Source: an uncultured Acidobacteriota bacterium
Lineage (GTDB): Bacteria > Acidobacteriota > Terriglobia > Bryobacterales > Bryobacteraceae
NCBI GenBank assembly: GCA_902826605.1
Contig: CADEFM010000009.1
Location: 1-64,000, forward strand
Direction of reading: 5' to 3'
DNA length: 64,000 bases
The notes beneath the pieces were generated by a model that worked only from the letters and a program-made list of their open reading frames with translations, ran no database searches and was not told where the DNA came from. Both the position numbers and the translations under genes were made by a program. The number at the start of each line of letters is the position of its first letter. The stretch's first letter is position 1. This document shows positions 1 through 9,165 of this stretch, in pieces.

Positions 1-76
1 TGGTAGCGCTAACGGGAATCGAACCCGTATTTAAGCCTTGAGAGGGCTTCGTCCTAACCGTTAGACGATAGCGCCA
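1..76 (-). tRNA. tRNA-Glu (anticodon CTC)
   Basis: Read on the minus strand the segment folds as a full tRNA: a 7-bp acceptor stem (TGGCGCT with AGCGCTA), a D arm, an anticodon stem AAGCC/GGCTT around the loop CTCTCAA (anticodon CTC, reading GAG), and a T arm with GGTTCGATTCC. The 3' CCA is encoded. It reads GAG codons for glutamate. It ends exactly at the window edge, so what follows it is unknown. Confidence 0.95.
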
Positions 77-102
77 ACTGCACTCCAGTATACCAGCGCG
101 TT

Positions 103-1509
103 TTAGTACGTCTCCACGCGCGGAGCAGGTGGAACGGAGGTCTCGCGAGGGCGCAGCCGGAAGTGATAGACCAGCGCGCCGGTAGCCAATGTGATCACGG
201 TCGCTAGCGACACGTATGGCTTTAATTGCAAGCCTTGATAGATCATCCACACACCCACCAGAATGAACAGCGCCGGGATAAACGGATATGCAAAACTTAC
301 CACGCGCAACTTCTGCCAGCCCGGCCTGCGCCGGAACAGAAACAACGACGCCACGCTCATCACCGCGAACACATTTAACGTGAATCCGATATAGATCACC
401 AGTTGCGGAAAAGGCGTGAGCGTCATCAGCATGGTGCACACAGCTTGCGCGAGAATCGCCGCGATGGGAGTGCGCCACTTGGGGTGCACATTGGCGGCGG
501 CGGCGAGAAACGCACCATTCTTCGCCATCGCGTAATACACGCGCGGGCCAATGGTGACCATGGCGTTCACGGTGGACATCAACGACAATGCCATCAGTGC
601 GCTGAAGATGCCGCCCACCTCCGTTCCGAACAGCCGGGTCGCCGCCAATGCGCCCACCGCCAGCACGCCCTTCATATCTTCGAGCGGCGCGGCGTAAATG
701 AAGATGAAATTCAACAAGAGATAGAGCACAGCCACTAAAGCCGTACCCACCGTCAGCGCCATGGGCAGCGTGCGCGAGGGCTGGCGCAATTCCTCGGCCA
801 CATACGTGGCCGCGTTCCACCCGCTGTACGCCACGTAAATCCAGAACAGGCTAATGGCGAATTGCGCCGGCAGCGATGTGGCGGACGTGCGCACCGCATT
901 CATCGAAAAATGCGCGGTGTCCCCCGTGCCCACCAGCAGGCCCAGCACAATGAAGGACGCCATGATCAGCACCTTCGCGCCCGTGAGCACATTCTGCAGT
1001 CGAGCCACGCGCTGCACGCCGAGAATATTGATGACGCTGAACATCAATACCAGCGCACACGCCAGCAGCTGCGCGCCTCCGAAAGACACCGTATAGTCGC
1101 CTGAACCAAACAGCACGCGCGAATTCTTCTGTCCCACTTCTGGGAAAAAACGTGCGACGTAATCGGAAAAAGCGAGCGACGCCGCGGCAATGGGCGCGGA
1201 GAATCCGGCGAAGAAAGAAACCCACCCGCTGATAAATCCCCAGGTGGGCCCGAAGGCTTGCGTCAGGTACACGTACTCTCCGCCGGAACTCGGCATGTTG
1301 ATGCCCAGCTCGGCGTAACAAAATGCCCCGCACAAAGCGCACAACGCGCCCGCCACCCAAATCCACAGCAGCAATGCAGGCGACCCAAGATCACCCGCGA
1401 GAAAACCGCTGGACGTGAAAATCCCGGTGCCAATCATGTTCGACACAACCAGCGCCGTGGCGCTGACCACGCCGAGTTGCCGGAGAAGAGCTGGTCTCGA
1501 AGGGCTCAC
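103..1509 (-). CDS. APC-family amino acid permease
   Basis: A 468-residue integral membrane protein with about 12 hydrophobic segments. The N-terminus carries the APC signature in TM1 (SNMIGTGIFTSSG, about residues 23-35), the unwound helix that binds the amino acid backbone in this family. It probably exchanges or imports amino acids across the inner membrane; the substrate cannot be read from the sequence. Start is GTG at 1509. It stands alone between the tRNA-Glu gene and the end of the ribosomal-protein operon, on the same strand as both. Confidence 0.88.
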   Translation of the reverse strand: MSPSRPALLRQLGVVSATALVVSNMIGTGIFTSSGFLAGDLGSPALLLWIWVAGALCALCGAFCYAELGINMPSSGGEYVYLTQAFGPTWGFISGWVSFFAGFSAPIAAASLAFSDYVARFFPEVGQKNSRVLFGSGDYTVSFGGAQLLACALVLMFSVINILGVQRVARLQNVLTGAKVLIMASFIVLGLLVGTGDTAHFSMNAVRTSATSLPAQFAISLFWIYVAYSGWNAATYVAEELRQPSRTLPMALTVGTALVAVLYLLLNFIFIYAAPLEDMKGVLAVGALAATRLFGTEVGGIFSALMALSLMSTVNAMVTIGPRVYYAMAKNGAFLAAAANVHPKWRTPIAAILAQAVCTMLMTLTPFPQLVIYIGFTLNVFAVMSVASLFLFRRRPGWQKLRVVSFAYPFIPALFILVGVWMIYQGLQLKPYVSLATVITLATGALVYHFRLRPRETSVPPAPRVETY

Positions 1510-1585
1510 GGCACTATTCTACCTTTTTGCGCCGGGTTGACCCAGAGGTTTCCTATGTCTGGTCCGCAGTGGACGCCGCAAAATC

Positions 1586-3148
1586 TCAGTGCACCACACC
1601 GTGGCATTTCTTATACTTCTTGCCGCTCCCGCACGGACACGGATCATTGCGGCCGGTCTTGTCCACTAGCGTGAGCCCGGATGGAGCGGGAACCGGTTCA
1701 TGCTGATGCTGTTCATGAACGTGCTCATGCTCGGCCATCCGCTCCGCTTCAAACACCGGCGCCATGCCATGCAGCCTCAATCGCTCATCCAGGGCAAGCT
1801 CAACCAAATCGACTTCGTCCGCCGTCAGCGATGCCAATTGATCCAACTTACGCAGCATGCCTTTGACGCGCCCCCGTGTGGTCTCACCGGGCATGGCCAG
1901 AGCGTAGGCGAACAGTGCGTCTTCCCGCAGATCGTCGTACGGCGCTTCGCGGTCGAAGAATTGGGCGATCTTATCGATGTGCGCGGTCAAGCGGAAATAG
2001 CCCGCCCCCCGTAAAGCGTGCCGCAGAATGGCCGGGTCGGTTTCGTCTAAATGTGGCGCGAAATATTTCGCGTACGGCTGCCATAACGATCGCCACATCG
2101 TTTCCAGCGCCTTGATTCGCGCCTTCCCGCCCATTTCATACAGCGCTTCCACACCCGTGCGAACATCGTCGCGATCGGCCACCGAGTAAAGTCCCACGGC
2201 CGCGCCGCCCCGCTCCGCCTCCGGCTTGGAGGAATCGTTCAGCACGGCGACCATCGCGTCGCGCAGCGTCATGGACTCGCGGGATTCGTCACCCACCGCG
2301 TCCCCCAGGGCTGCCCATGCTTCCCCGCGCACCGCAGGCTCCGGATCGGATTGCGCGAGCGCCAGCAAAGCCGCGCGCGGTTTAGGATTCACCGGCTGAT
2401 TGAAAAAACTGTATGCCGCTCCTGCGCGAACATCGGCTTCGGGTGAAGCGAGCATGGCAATGCGCTCGGCTTCGTCCAGCACGTCGAAAGGGGGCAATTC
2501 ACGCTCCGGATACTCCGCGGAAATATCGAAAGGCTCCGGCTGGTATTTCGGCTCCGGCGCTTCCAGTTGTTCCAGCGCATAGGAAAACTCGCGCCGCATC
2601 TCCGTGTCTTCCTCGGGTAACTCCGTCAGCATTGTTTCCAGCGCCGGACGCGCGGCTGCGTCACCGTACAGCCCCAAACAAAACGCCCCATCCGCGGCGT
2701 CGTATTCCAAACGATCCAGCAACACTTTCAACACACGCGGATCGCGCACGCGCAGCGCGGCCAAAAGAAACGCAACGTCAGAACCTTGCTCCTCCCCTAG
2801 TTCTTCATACAGCCGCAGCAGGGGTTCCGCGGCCTGATTGCCGAATGGCAGCAGCGCCTGAATCAAGCTGTCATCCACATCCTCCGGTGCGCGCCGAATG
2901 GCGTCCATGAAGAACTCCAGCGCTTCCGGCGTCTGATAGTGGCGGAACAAGTCCACCAGCAGGGGGTCCAGATCCAGCCGGTCCTTGTCATGTTTCTCGC
3001 GCGCGAAACGCAAGATGGCGGCAGGCTCGTTCTGTTCGAGGATAGACGCAACAAAGCGGCGGTCGACGCCGACATGGCCCCGAGCCGCCGCTTTCAGTAG
3101 TTCTTCGACACGAGCCCCTGGCTCTTGTCCGGAAGTCTCCGGCGTCAC
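1586..3148 (-). CDS. HEAT-like repeat protein with C-terminal SEC-C zinc motif
   Basis: A 520-residue protein made mostly of helical, HEAT-like repeats (runs such as [32 protein letters not shown]), then a His-rich linker ([12 protein letters not shown]) and a C-terminal SEC-C metal-binding motif ([16 protein letters not shown]), as at the end of SecA and many orphan proteins. The likely role is a protein or nucleic-acid binding scaffold; the exact job is unknown. Its GTG start overlaps the rplI stop (GTGA), so it is the last gene of the ribosomal-protein operon and probably translationally coupled to rplI. No signal peptide, so cytoplasmic. Confidence 0.8.
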   Translation of the reverse strand: MTPETSGQEPGARVEELLKAAARGHVGVDRRFVASILEQNEPAAILRFAREKHDKDRLDLDPLLVDLFRHYQTPEALEFFMDAIRRAPEDVDDSLIQALLPFGNQAAEPLLRLYEELGEEQGSDVAFLLAALRVRDPRVLKVLLDRLEYDAADGAFCLGLYGDAAARPALETMLTELPEEDTEMRREFSYALEQLEAPEPKYQPEPFDISAEYPERELPPFDVLDEAERIAMLASPEADVRAGAAYSFFNQPVNPKPRAALLALAQSDPEPAVRGEAWAALGDAVGDESRESMTLRDAMVAVLNDSSKPEAERGGAAVGLYSVADRDDVRTGVEALYEMGGKARIKALETMWRSLWQPYAKYFAPHLDETDPAILRHALRGAGYFRLTAHIDKIAQFFDREAPYDDLREDALFAYALAMPGETTRGRVKGMLRKLDQLASLTADEVDLVELALDERLRLHGMAPVFEAERMAEHEHVHEQHQHEPVPAPSGLTLVDKTGRNDPCPCGSGKKYKKCHGVVH

Positions 3149-3594
3149 TCCTCTTCCTTCACCACGCTGACCGGAATCTCCACGGAAACCTCACGGTGGA
3201 GCTTCACGGCAACCTTGTACTCGCCCAGTTGCTTGATAGAGTTTTCCAGATGAATGTTGCGGCGTTCGATGTTGTAGCCCAGCTTTTCGAGAGACGCGGC
3301 GATATCGCCTGCCGTAACCGAGCCGAACAACTGCTCGTTCTCGCCGGCCTTTTGCGCGATGGTCAGCGCGACGCCCGAAATCAGTTTGGCAAGATCCTGT
3401 GCGTCCGCGATCACCTTGGTCTCACGGCGCAGGTGAGCCTGCTTTTCCTGCTCCACGATCTTCTTGTTGGATTCCGTGGCCATCACAGCCTTGCGTTTCG
3501 GCAGCAAGAAATTACGCGCGTAGCCGGCTGCGACTTTGACCACGTCGCCGCGCCGGCCCAATGTTTCGATTTCTTCTCTTAAGATGACTTCCAT
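3145..3594 (-). CDS. rplI: 50S ribosomal protein L9
   Basis: A 149-residue protein, normal length for bL9, starting [17 protein letters not shown] and followed by the conserved [14 protein letters not shown] segment of the N-terminal rRNA-binding domain, a long connecting helix and the C-terminal domain. It binds 23S rRNA near the L1 stalk. A strong AGGAG lies 6-7 bases before the ATG. It follows rpsR closely and overlaps the SEC-C gene by 4 bp. The rpsF-rpsR-rplI order is the usual bacterial one. Confidence 0.97.
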   Translation of the reverse strand: MEVILREEIETLGRRGDVVKVAAGYARNFLLPKRKAVMATESNKKIVEQEKQAHLRRETKVIADAQDLAKLISGVALTIAQKAGENEQLFGSVTAGDIAASLEKLGYNIERRNIHLENSIKQLGEYKVAVKLHREVSVEIPVSVVKEEE

Positions 3595-3604
3595 GTTGGT
3601 TCTC

Positions 3605-3904
3605 CTACACAGCCGATGCGAACGGCATCAGCGCGATGTTGCGCGCCTGCTTGATCGCTTCCGCCAGACGCTTCTGATGAGGCGCGCACACGCCAGAGAT
3701 CCGGCGCGGCGTGATCTTGCCGCGCTCCGACATGAACGCATTCAGCATCCGCACGTCTTTGTAATTGATGTCGTCGATCTTCTCGACGCAGAACCGGCAC
3801 AACTTTTTGCGCCGAAAGAACTGCTTCTTGCCGGCCGTCGCTTTATCGCCGCCGGTGGGCCGCTGGGAGGCCGCGATTGGTCTTCCACCTCTGGATTCCG
3901 CCAT
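3605..3904 (-). CDS. rpsR: 30S ribosomal protein S18
   Basis: A 99-residue protein with the bS18 core: [10 protein letters not shown], then [12 protein letters not shown] and [33 protein letters not shown]18 partners S6 on the 30S platform. The N-terminal 25 or so residues are a Gly/Arg/Ala-rich extension. The cysteines in KLCRFC and GVCAPHQ match the C+ (zinc-type) variants of S18. An AGGAGAGG precedes the ATG. It sits directly after rpsF with no ssb gene between them, unlike many bacteria. Confidence 0.97.
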   Translation of the reverse strand: MAESRGGRPIAASQRPTGGDKATAGKKQFFRRKKLCRFCVEKIDDINYKDVRMLNAFMSERGKITPRRISGVCAPHQKRLAEAIKQARNIALMPFASAV

Positions 3905-3919
3905 GTTCGTGTCCTCTCC

Positions 3920-4432
3920 TTATTCCTTGGTCTCGTTCGAAGCAGCCGGAGCCGCCGGGGTTTCAGTAGCGGCGACGGCGGCCGCTTCCGGCGGTTTACC
4001 GGGGAGCGCATGTTCGGGCGGAGCAGGCGCGGGAGCTCCAGGAATAGCCGCCGCAGCGGACGCGGACGGCGTGTACACCTGCGGTGGAGGCCGCTTAGCC
4101 GCTCTCTTGTCGCGGGCTTTCTTGCGCTTGGCGATCTTCTTCTGCTTTTCGTCGATGCGCACCGTGATGAACTTGATCACCAGGTCGCTCACGCGCATGC
4201 GCCGCTCCACTTCATGCACCAGTTCCGGCGCGGAAGTGAACTGAATCAGCACGTAGTTGCCTTCGTTGTATTTCGCCACGCGATAGGCCAGCTTGCGGAC
4301 TCCCCATTTGTCGGTTTTGTCCACCGTGCCTTTGCCCGTGGTGATGATGTTCTGAATCTGCCCAACGAACGCCTCGGCTTCGTCTTCCGGGGCATCTGGT
4401 TTCAAAATAAACAGCTCTTCGTAGACTCTCAT
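3920..4432 (-). CDS. rpsF: 30S ribosomal protein S6 with long Ala/Pro tail
   Basis: Residues 1-95 are a typical bS6 domain ([37 protein letters not shown]), which pairs with S18 on the 30S platform. The protein runs to 170 residues because of a Lys/Arg-rich stretch (about 105-118) and a low-complexity tail rich in Ala, Pro and Glu, where the family is usually about 95-135. The ATG overlaps the pth stop by 4 bp (ATGA). The tail is probably disordered; its role is not evident. Confidence 0.96.
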   Translation of the reverse strand: MRVYEELFILKPDAPEDEAEAFVGQIQNIITTGKGTVDKTDKWGVRKLAYRVAKYNEGNYVLIQFTSAPELVHEVERRMRVSDLVIKFITVRIDEKQKKIAKRKKARDKRAAKRPPPQVYTPSASAAAAIPGAPAPAPPEHALPGKPPEAAAVAATETPAAPAASNETKE

Positions 4433-5037
4433 TCTTCCTCTGTGGTTAAGCCTCCGGCGCGACGGTTAAACACCGTCATGGACTTTTCGACGCCTTCAGC
4501 GATTATGGACTCGACGGCCGCGGCTGCCCGCTCCACCATCTCCTCCACTTCCTTCTTCTGCCCGCGCTGAAATGGCGCGAGCACGAACTTTGCTCCGTCC
4601 CCCACGGGACGCCCCGGCGGATTAATGCCCAGCCGGATTCTGGGAAACGCGTTCGTCCCCAAACTTCCAATCACGCTCTTCATCCCGTTGTGCCCCGCAT
4701 CGGAACCCTTCGGCCTGATGCGCAACTCCTGCCAGGGGAGCGCCAACTCGTCGTACACCACCACCACGCGGTCCGGCGTTACTGCATACCGTTCCGCCAG
4801 CCCCTTCACCGCGCCGCCGCTCAAATTCATGAACGTCTGCGGTTTAGCCAGCGCGACTTTCCTGGAACCGACCACTCCCAAACCCACGCGCGAAACATTC
4901 TCTTTGCGCGTCATCCGGATTCCGTGCGATTCCGCCAGCCGGTCCATCACCATGAACCCGAGATTATGCGGCGTGTTCTCGTATTCCTCGCCCGGATTCC
5001 CCAGGCCCACGATGAGAAATTCGATCTCGTCCGCCAT
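4429..5037 (-). CDS. pth: peptidyl-tRNA hydrolase
   Basis: About 202 residues with the Pth fold: [20 protein letters not shown] holds the catalytic His in NTPHN, then [10 protein letters not shown], the catalytic Asp in [10 protein letters not shown], and [11 protein letters not shown]. It frees peptides from prematurely released peptidyl-tRNA. I prefer the ATG at 5037 (MADEIEF); a GTG four codons upstream is also possible. It is translationally coupled to rpsF and follows rplY, a common arrangement (ctc-pth). Confidence 0.95.
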   Translation of the reverse strand: MADEIEFLIVGLGNPGEEYENTPHNLGFMVMDRLAESHGIRMTRKENVSRVGLGVVGSRKVALAKPQTFMNLSGGAVKGLAERYAVTPDRVVVVYDELALPWQELRIRPKGSDAGHNGMKSVIGSLGTNAFPRIRLGINPPGRPVGDGAKFVLAPFQRGQKKEVEEMVERAAAAVESIIAEGVEKSMTVFNRRAGGLTTEEE

Positions 5038-5082
5038 CTGACTCGGCACCCGCCGCGCGCCGCAACAGGGCGGCCACCGCCG

Positions 5083-5781
5083 CTATTTCTTCTTCTTGTC
5101 TTTCTCGTCGGGAGCCGCGGCTTCCTCGTCCTTCTTGCCCTTCTTGATCACTTCCGGCTCGGCTGCCACCGCGCCCGGAGCGCCTTCGGTGGCGACGGCA
5201 ACCGGCTCGGCTTCCGCCTTCAGCACAACCACGTGGGAGATCACGGAATCCGGATTGCTGATCAGCTTCGCGGAACCTTCCAGCGGAATATCGCTGGCGC
5301 GTATGGCCTGGTTCAGTTCGAGCGCGGTCACGTCCATCACGTACTCTTCGGGAATCTCATCCGGCAGGCACTCGATTTCGATTTCGCGCGTAATCACTTC
5401 GTGCAATCCGCCCTGGATCTTCACGCCGTGGGGCTCGCCCTTGGTGTGCACCGGGACCTTCACTTTAATGCGCAGTGTAAGATCGATGCGCTTCAGGTCC
5501 ACGTGCAGCAGCGTGTCTTTTACGGGCTCGTTCTGCCAGTCGACGATCATCACCGGAGTGGTTTCGCCGCCGGTTAAAGCCAGGTTGAAAATCGTATTAT
5601 GTCCGGTTTTGCTGTGCAAAATCTTGCGGACTTCCTTGGGGCTCACCGCTACCGCCACCGACTCGCCACCCGCGCCATACAGCACGCCGGGCATCGCTCC
5701 GGCCACGCGCAGCCGCCGCGCTTCGTTCTTACCGCGCAGCTCGCGCGCTTCCGCAACAATCGTAATGTCTCTTCTCGCCAT
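5083..5781 (-). CDS. rplY: 50S ribosomal protein L25, CTC (long) form
   Basis: A 232-residue protein with an N-terminal L25 5S-rRNA-binding domain (EARELRGKNEARRLRVAGAMPGVLYG) and the C-terminal TL5/CTC beta domain (VKVPVHTKGEPHGVKIQGG, IEIECLPDEIPEEYVMDV). The last 40 residues are an Ala/Glu/Lys-rich tail ending in KDKKKK. A GGGAAGAG precedes the ATG. It lies between prs and pth on the same strand; prs-rplY-pth is a widespread cluster. Confidence 0.95.
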   Translation of the reverse strand: MARRDITIVAEARELRGKNEARRLRVAGAMPGVLYGAGGESVAVAVSPKEVRKILHSKTGHNTIFNLALTGGETTPVMIVDWQNEPVKDTLLHVDLKRIDLTLRIKVKVPVHTKGEPHGVKIQGGLHEVITREIEIECLPDEIPEEYVMDVTALELNQAIRASDIPLEGSAKLISNPDSVISHVVVLKAEAEPVAVATEGAPGAVAAEPEVIKKGKKDEEAAAPDEKDKKKK

Positions 5782-5799
5782 ATTTCTCTTCCCTGCCCT

Positions 5800-6744
5800 C
5801 TAAACAAATAACGTGCTCACCGATCCATCTTCATGGACCGATTGAATCGCCTTAGCCAACAGCGGCGCCACGGAAAGCTGCTTGATCCGCAGGCAATTCG
5901 CCGCGTCGTCCTTCAGCGGTATCGAATTCGTCACCACCACTTCCACCAGCCCGGAGTTATTAATGCGCTCCACCGCCGGCCCCGATAGCACTGCGTGAGT
6001 CGCGCAAGCCCGTACGGACTTCGCGCCCTGCTTCATCAGCGCCTCGGCCGCCTTCACCAGCGTGCCCGCCGTGTCGATCAAATCGTCCACGATCAGACAA
6101 TCCTGCCCTTCCACTTCGCCGATAATGTGCATCACCTCGGCCACGTTCGCTTCCGTGCGCCGCTTATCGATGATCGCCAGCGGCGATTCCAGCCGTTTCG
6201 CAAACGCCCGCGCCCGTTCCACGCCTCCTGCGTCTGGCGAAACCACGGTCAATCCCCTGCCTCTCATCGCCTCGAAATACTCGATCATCACCGGCGTCGC
6301 GAACAGATGATCCACCGGAACGTCAAAGAACCCCTGAATCTGCGCGGCGTGTAAATCAAGCGCGAGAACGCGGTTGGCTCCGGCACGCTCCATCAAACTC
6401 GCAACCAGGCGCGCCGAGATCGGCATACGCGGACGATCTTTCCGATCTTGCCGCGCATACCCATAATAGGGTAGCACCGCCGTGATGCGTTCCGCCGACG
6501 CCCGCTTCAGCGCGTCCATCATCAGCAGCAATTCCATCAAATGCCGGTCCACCGGAGTACAGGTGGGCTGCACCACGAAAACATCCGCCCCGCGCACATT
6601 CTCCTGAATCTGCAGGTGCACTTCGCCGTCGGAAAACTGCTTGACGTTCACCGCCGCCAGCTGGCACCCTAACTCATAGCAAATCTCACCCGCCAAGGCG
6701 GTGTTTGCATTGCCTGAAAACACCTTGAAGTGATTAAACCTCAT
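5800..6744 (-). CDS. prs: ribose-phosphate pyrophosphokinase (PRPP synthase)
   Basis: Makes PRPP from ribose 5-phosphate and ATP for nucleotide, His and Trp synthesis. Motifs: FSGNANTALAGEI at the N-terminus, FSDGEVHLQIQENVRG (regulatory flexible region), YYGYARQDRKDRPR (ATP loop) and the PRPP loop VDDLIDTAGTL. I place the start at the ATG at 6744 (MRFNHFKVFSG), which overlaps the ispE stop as ATGA and gives 314 residues, normal for the family; a start at 6771 would add nine residues. Fourth gene from the end of a run with ispE and apt upstream. Confidence 0.96.
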   Translation of the reverse strand: MRFNHFKVFSGNANTALAGEICYELGCQLAAVNVKQFSDGEVHLQIQENVRGADVFVVQPTCTPVDRHLMELLLMMDALKRASAERITAVLPYYGYARQDRKDRPRMPISARLVASLMERAGANRVLALDLHAAQIQGFFDVPVDHLFATPVMIEYFEAMRGRGLTVVSPDAGGVERARAFAKRLESPLAIIDKRRTEANVAEVMHIIGEVEGQDCLIVDDLIDTAGTLVKAAEALMKQGAKSVRACATHAVLSGPAVERINNSGLVEVVVTNSIPLKDDAANCLRIKQLSVAPLLAKAIQSVHEDGSVSTLFV

Positions 6745-7727
6745 CGCGCGTACCGGCTTAGGGGCGGCCATATCTTCACTGTGGGATCAAGATGTTCCGC
6801 CAACTGCGCGCGCCACAGCCGCTGATAACTCCGGCGGCTCAGCAAATTCGCACGCATCACACGGCAGCCATCGAACACCCGTTCCCGCTTCAACATCTGC
6901 TCCGCGAGCGCGCGCTCTTCTGAAGACGCAAAAAGCGCGAACAGCGCCGATCCGCTTCCGGTCATTCTGCTATTCCCCGCAGCCTTCCACAATTTGCCCG
7001 ACAGAATTTTCAGCTGGGGATACTGACCGAAAACAACCGGCTCAAAGTCGTTCGCGCTGAACGCACTCGCCAACTTTGCCGAACCGAGGGTGAACAGCGA
7101 TTCGACAAAGGCCTGGAAACTATTAATTCTACGTGACAAGGCGGTCGAAGTCAAACCATCCCCACTGCCTCTTTTGAGCGCCGCATACGCCGGTCCCGTG
7201 GCCACATGAAGCCCGCTCGACACCACTAGAATCGGCTCCTGTGAAACATCCTGCAGCGGATAGGTCTCGGTACCTCGGTCCACCGCCACGGCCGTGCCCC
7301 CAGTCAGGAAAAACGGAACATCGCTCCCCAATTGTGCGGCCAATCCCGAGAGTTCCGCGAGCTCGATTCGCTTCCCCGTCAGCATGGGCAGCGCCAGCAG
7401 TACGGCCGCGGCATTACTGGATCCGCCGCCCAGCCCTCCGCCCATTGGTATCTTCTTGACTAGCGTAAAGTGCACACGCGCGGTGGTTTTGGTCGCATCC
7501 AGCACCGCCCGCGCCGCCCGCACAATCAGATTGTTGGGAATATTCAGTCCGTCGTCGATGGTGAGCGAAGTCCGCCGCGCCGCTTCATATTCGATGGCAA
7601 TTCCATCCGCCAGCGAGATCGTCTGAAACACCGTGCGCAGTTCATGGAACCCATCCGCACGCTTTCGAAGCACCCGCAGATCGAGATTGATTTTGGAGAA
7701 AGAGCGAAGGTTGGCGCGTCGCGGCAT
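6741..7727 (-). CDS. ispE: 4-diphosphocytidyl-2-C-methyl-D-erythritol kinase
   Basis: A GHMP kinase of the MEP isoprenoid pathway that phosphorylates CDP-ME at the 2-hydroxyl. It shows the N-terminal SFSKINLDLRVLRKRADGFHEL segment, the ATP loop IPMGGGLGGGSSNAAA and the C-terminal MTGSGSALFALF motif. About 328 residues, slightly longer than usual because of a C-terminal extension. The ATG at 7727 overlaps the apt stop as TGATG, so I choose it over the TTG one codon upstream. Its end is coupled to prs. Confidence 0.95.
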   Translation of the reverse strand: MPRRANLRSFSKINLDLRVLRKRADGFHELRTVFQTISLADGIAIEYEAARRTSLTIDDGLNIPNNLIVRAARAVLDATKTTARVHFTLVKKIPMGGGLGGGSSNAAAVLLALPMLTGKRIELAELSGLAAQLGSDVPFFLTGGTAVAVDRGTETYPLQDVSQEPILVVSSGLHVATGPAYAALKRGSGDGLTSTALSRRINSFQAFVESLFTLGSAKLASAFSANDFEPVVFGQYPQLKILSGKLWKAAGNSRMTGSGSALFALFASSEERALAEQMLKRERVFDGCRVMRANLLSRRSYQRLWRAQLAEHLDPTVKIWPPLSRYAR

Positions 7728-8242
7728 CAATAATGCAGCAAAGCTTGAACGTCACATCCCGGCAGCTTCGCACGTCCGCCCAGAAAATCGAGCTCCAGCA
7801 CAAACCCCAGACCCGCCACCACACCGCCGAGGTTGCGCACCAGATCCACGACCGCGTGCGCCGTGCCCCCAGTGGCAAGCACGTCGTCTACGATCAGCAC
7901 GTTTTGTCCAGGCTGTACCGCATCCCGGTGAATTTCGAGCGCGTCAGTCCCATACTCCAGCTTGTATTCGATGCGCGCGGTAGCGGCCGGCAGCTTCCCA
8001 GGTTTGCGTACCGGCACGAACCCGGCGTTCAGCGCGTAAGCGACTGCGGGTGCGAAGATAAATCCGCGCGCTTCAATGCCGATCACGACGTCGATCTTTT
8101 GGGATTGGTAGTGAGACCCCAGGCCGTCGATCACGCGCCGCAGTCCGGCAGCGTCCTTCAAAAGCGTGGTGATGTCATAAAAGAGAATGCCCGGCTTAGG
8201 GAAATCCGGCACCTCGCGGATCAGGCTTTTCAATTGGTCCAT
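7727..8242 (-). CDS. apt: adenine phosphoribosyltransferase
   Basis: A 171-residue type I phosphoribosyltransferase that salvages adenine with PRPP to AMP. Motifs: [36 protein letters not shown] and the PRPP-binding loop [16 protein letters not shown]. It is the first gene of the minus-strand operon, so a PRPP consumer (apt) and the PRPP producer (prs) are co-transcribed with ispE between. There is no strong ribosome binding site before the ATG. Confidence 0.95.
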   Translation of the reverse strand: MDQLKSLIREVPDFPKPGILFYDITTLLKDAAGLRRVIDGLGSHYQSQKIDVVIGIEARGFIFAPAVAYALNAGFVPVRKPGKLPAATARIEYKLEYGTDALEIHRDAVQPGQNVLIVDDVLATGGTAHAVVDLVRNLGGVVAGLGFVLELDFLGGRAKLPGCDVQALLHY

Positions 8243-8580
8243 GGGAAACTGTCATTCTAGCAGGAGGCTGCGGACTATGGTCGCTTTGACCACTCCTACA
8301 TCCACCTATAAAGGCGGGTGATTAATCTTATCGACACGAGGGAGCATTCGATACCGTCAACAGACAAATAACTTGGCGAAAAAATCGTTTTTTCGCGAAT
8401 ATACAGAAGAATTGTTTGAGTAGATCCGGTCGGCAGAACCACCCGTCTTTTATAGCTTGCCGGTTTGGACGCCGGAACCACGACCGTCAATGGCGGCGTT
8501 TCGCGGACGTTTTATTGATGAGGCACAACTGGGCAACAGCGAGTTGCAACCGCTGCGGTAGCGGGTTCAGAATAGTTGCC
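8243..8580. other. divergent intergenic region with a tight hairpin
   Basis: No convincing gene. It separates apt (minus) from the Sel1 gene (plus) and is visibly more AT-rich than its surroundings. The notable structure is a perfect 9-bp inverted repeat with a 3-base loop at 8376-8396 (arms GCGAAAAAA and TTTTTTCGC). Short open frames here show no family motif and no ribosome binding site. Confidence 0.6.
8376..8396. repeat. 9-bp perfect hairpin (3-base loop)
   Basis: Arms at 8376-8384 and 8388-8396, loop TCG. The A-run/T-run composition resembles a bidirectional terminator stem, but both flanking genes point away from it, so it would not end either transcript. It may be an operator or a remnant; function unknown. 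Confidence 0.55.
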
Positions 8581-9165
8581 ATGACCCCGCGAAGACTCTT
8601 GTTGGTAGTAGTCTTGTGTTTTGGGTTCTTGCAATGTTGTTTTGGTGAGGATTACAATTCTCGCCTTCGGCGAGCACTTCGCAATCGCGCCTCCTTAGCA
8701 CAGCTTCGAGCCGACGCGGATCGTGGGAATGCAGAAGCACAAGCAGCCATTGGCATGATGTATTACTGGGACGAGGGGAGAGGTCTACGCAATGAACCGC
8801 GACATGAATGGTGGAGCAGGAAGGAAGCAGAGCGCTGGCTGCTCAAAGCTGCTGACCAAGGACTCGCAGAAGCGCAGTGTAATCTAGGACATCTCTATTT
8901 GAACGAAATACCCGGACAAGGTTATGAGCAAGCGGCACCCTGGTTTCGCAAAGCCGCAGATCAAGGACTTACTGAAGCGCAGGAAATGCTCGGTTTCTTG
9001 TACTTTCTCGGCAGAGGCGTGCCGCGAGACTATGTGCAAAGCTACAAGTGGGTTACGATCGCGGCGGCATCGAGAGTTAAGTATATGGAGGGCAAGATAA
9101 CGCCCCAGCAAATTGCGGAAGGCCAGCGACTCGCCCGTGGGTGGAAGCCGAGTAACAGAAAGTAG
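8581..9165 (+). CDS. secreted Sel1-repeat (SLR/TPR-like) protein
   Basis: From the ATG at 8581 the product is 194 residues with a signal peptide (hydrophobic stretch LLLVVVLCFGFLQCC, residues 6-20). Then come three Sel1-like repeats: about 45-80 (GNAEAQAAIGMMYYWDEG), 84-118 (QGLAEAQCNLGHLY) and 120-155 (QGLTEAQEMLGFLYFLGRG), the last followed by the YVQSYKWVTIAA segment common at the end of SLR arrays. Such repeats mediate protein-protein contacts in the periplasm; no specific partner is evident. An upstream in-frame start at 8416 would bury the signal peptide and is less likely. It stands alone in a gene-poor, less GC-rich stretch, which could indicate transfer. Confidence 0.8.
   Translation: MTPRRLLLVVVLCFGFLQCCFGEDYNSRLRRALRNRASLAQLRADADRGNAEAQAAIGMMYYWDEGRGLRNEPRHEWWSRKEAERWLLKAADQGLAEAQCNLGHLYLNEIPGQGYEQAAPWFRKAADQGLTEAQEMLGFLYFLGRGVPRDYVQSYKWVTIAAASRVKYMEGKITPQQIAEGQRLARGWKPSNRK

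Noticed and set aside
3536..4570. 344-residue plus-strand frame across rplI, rpsR, rpsF
   Set aside because: Antisense to three certain ribosomal-protein genes; composition is that of a shadow frame.
8296..8490. 63-residue minus-strand frame upstream of apt
   Set aside because: Crosses the hairpin, has no ribosome binding site and no family pattern.
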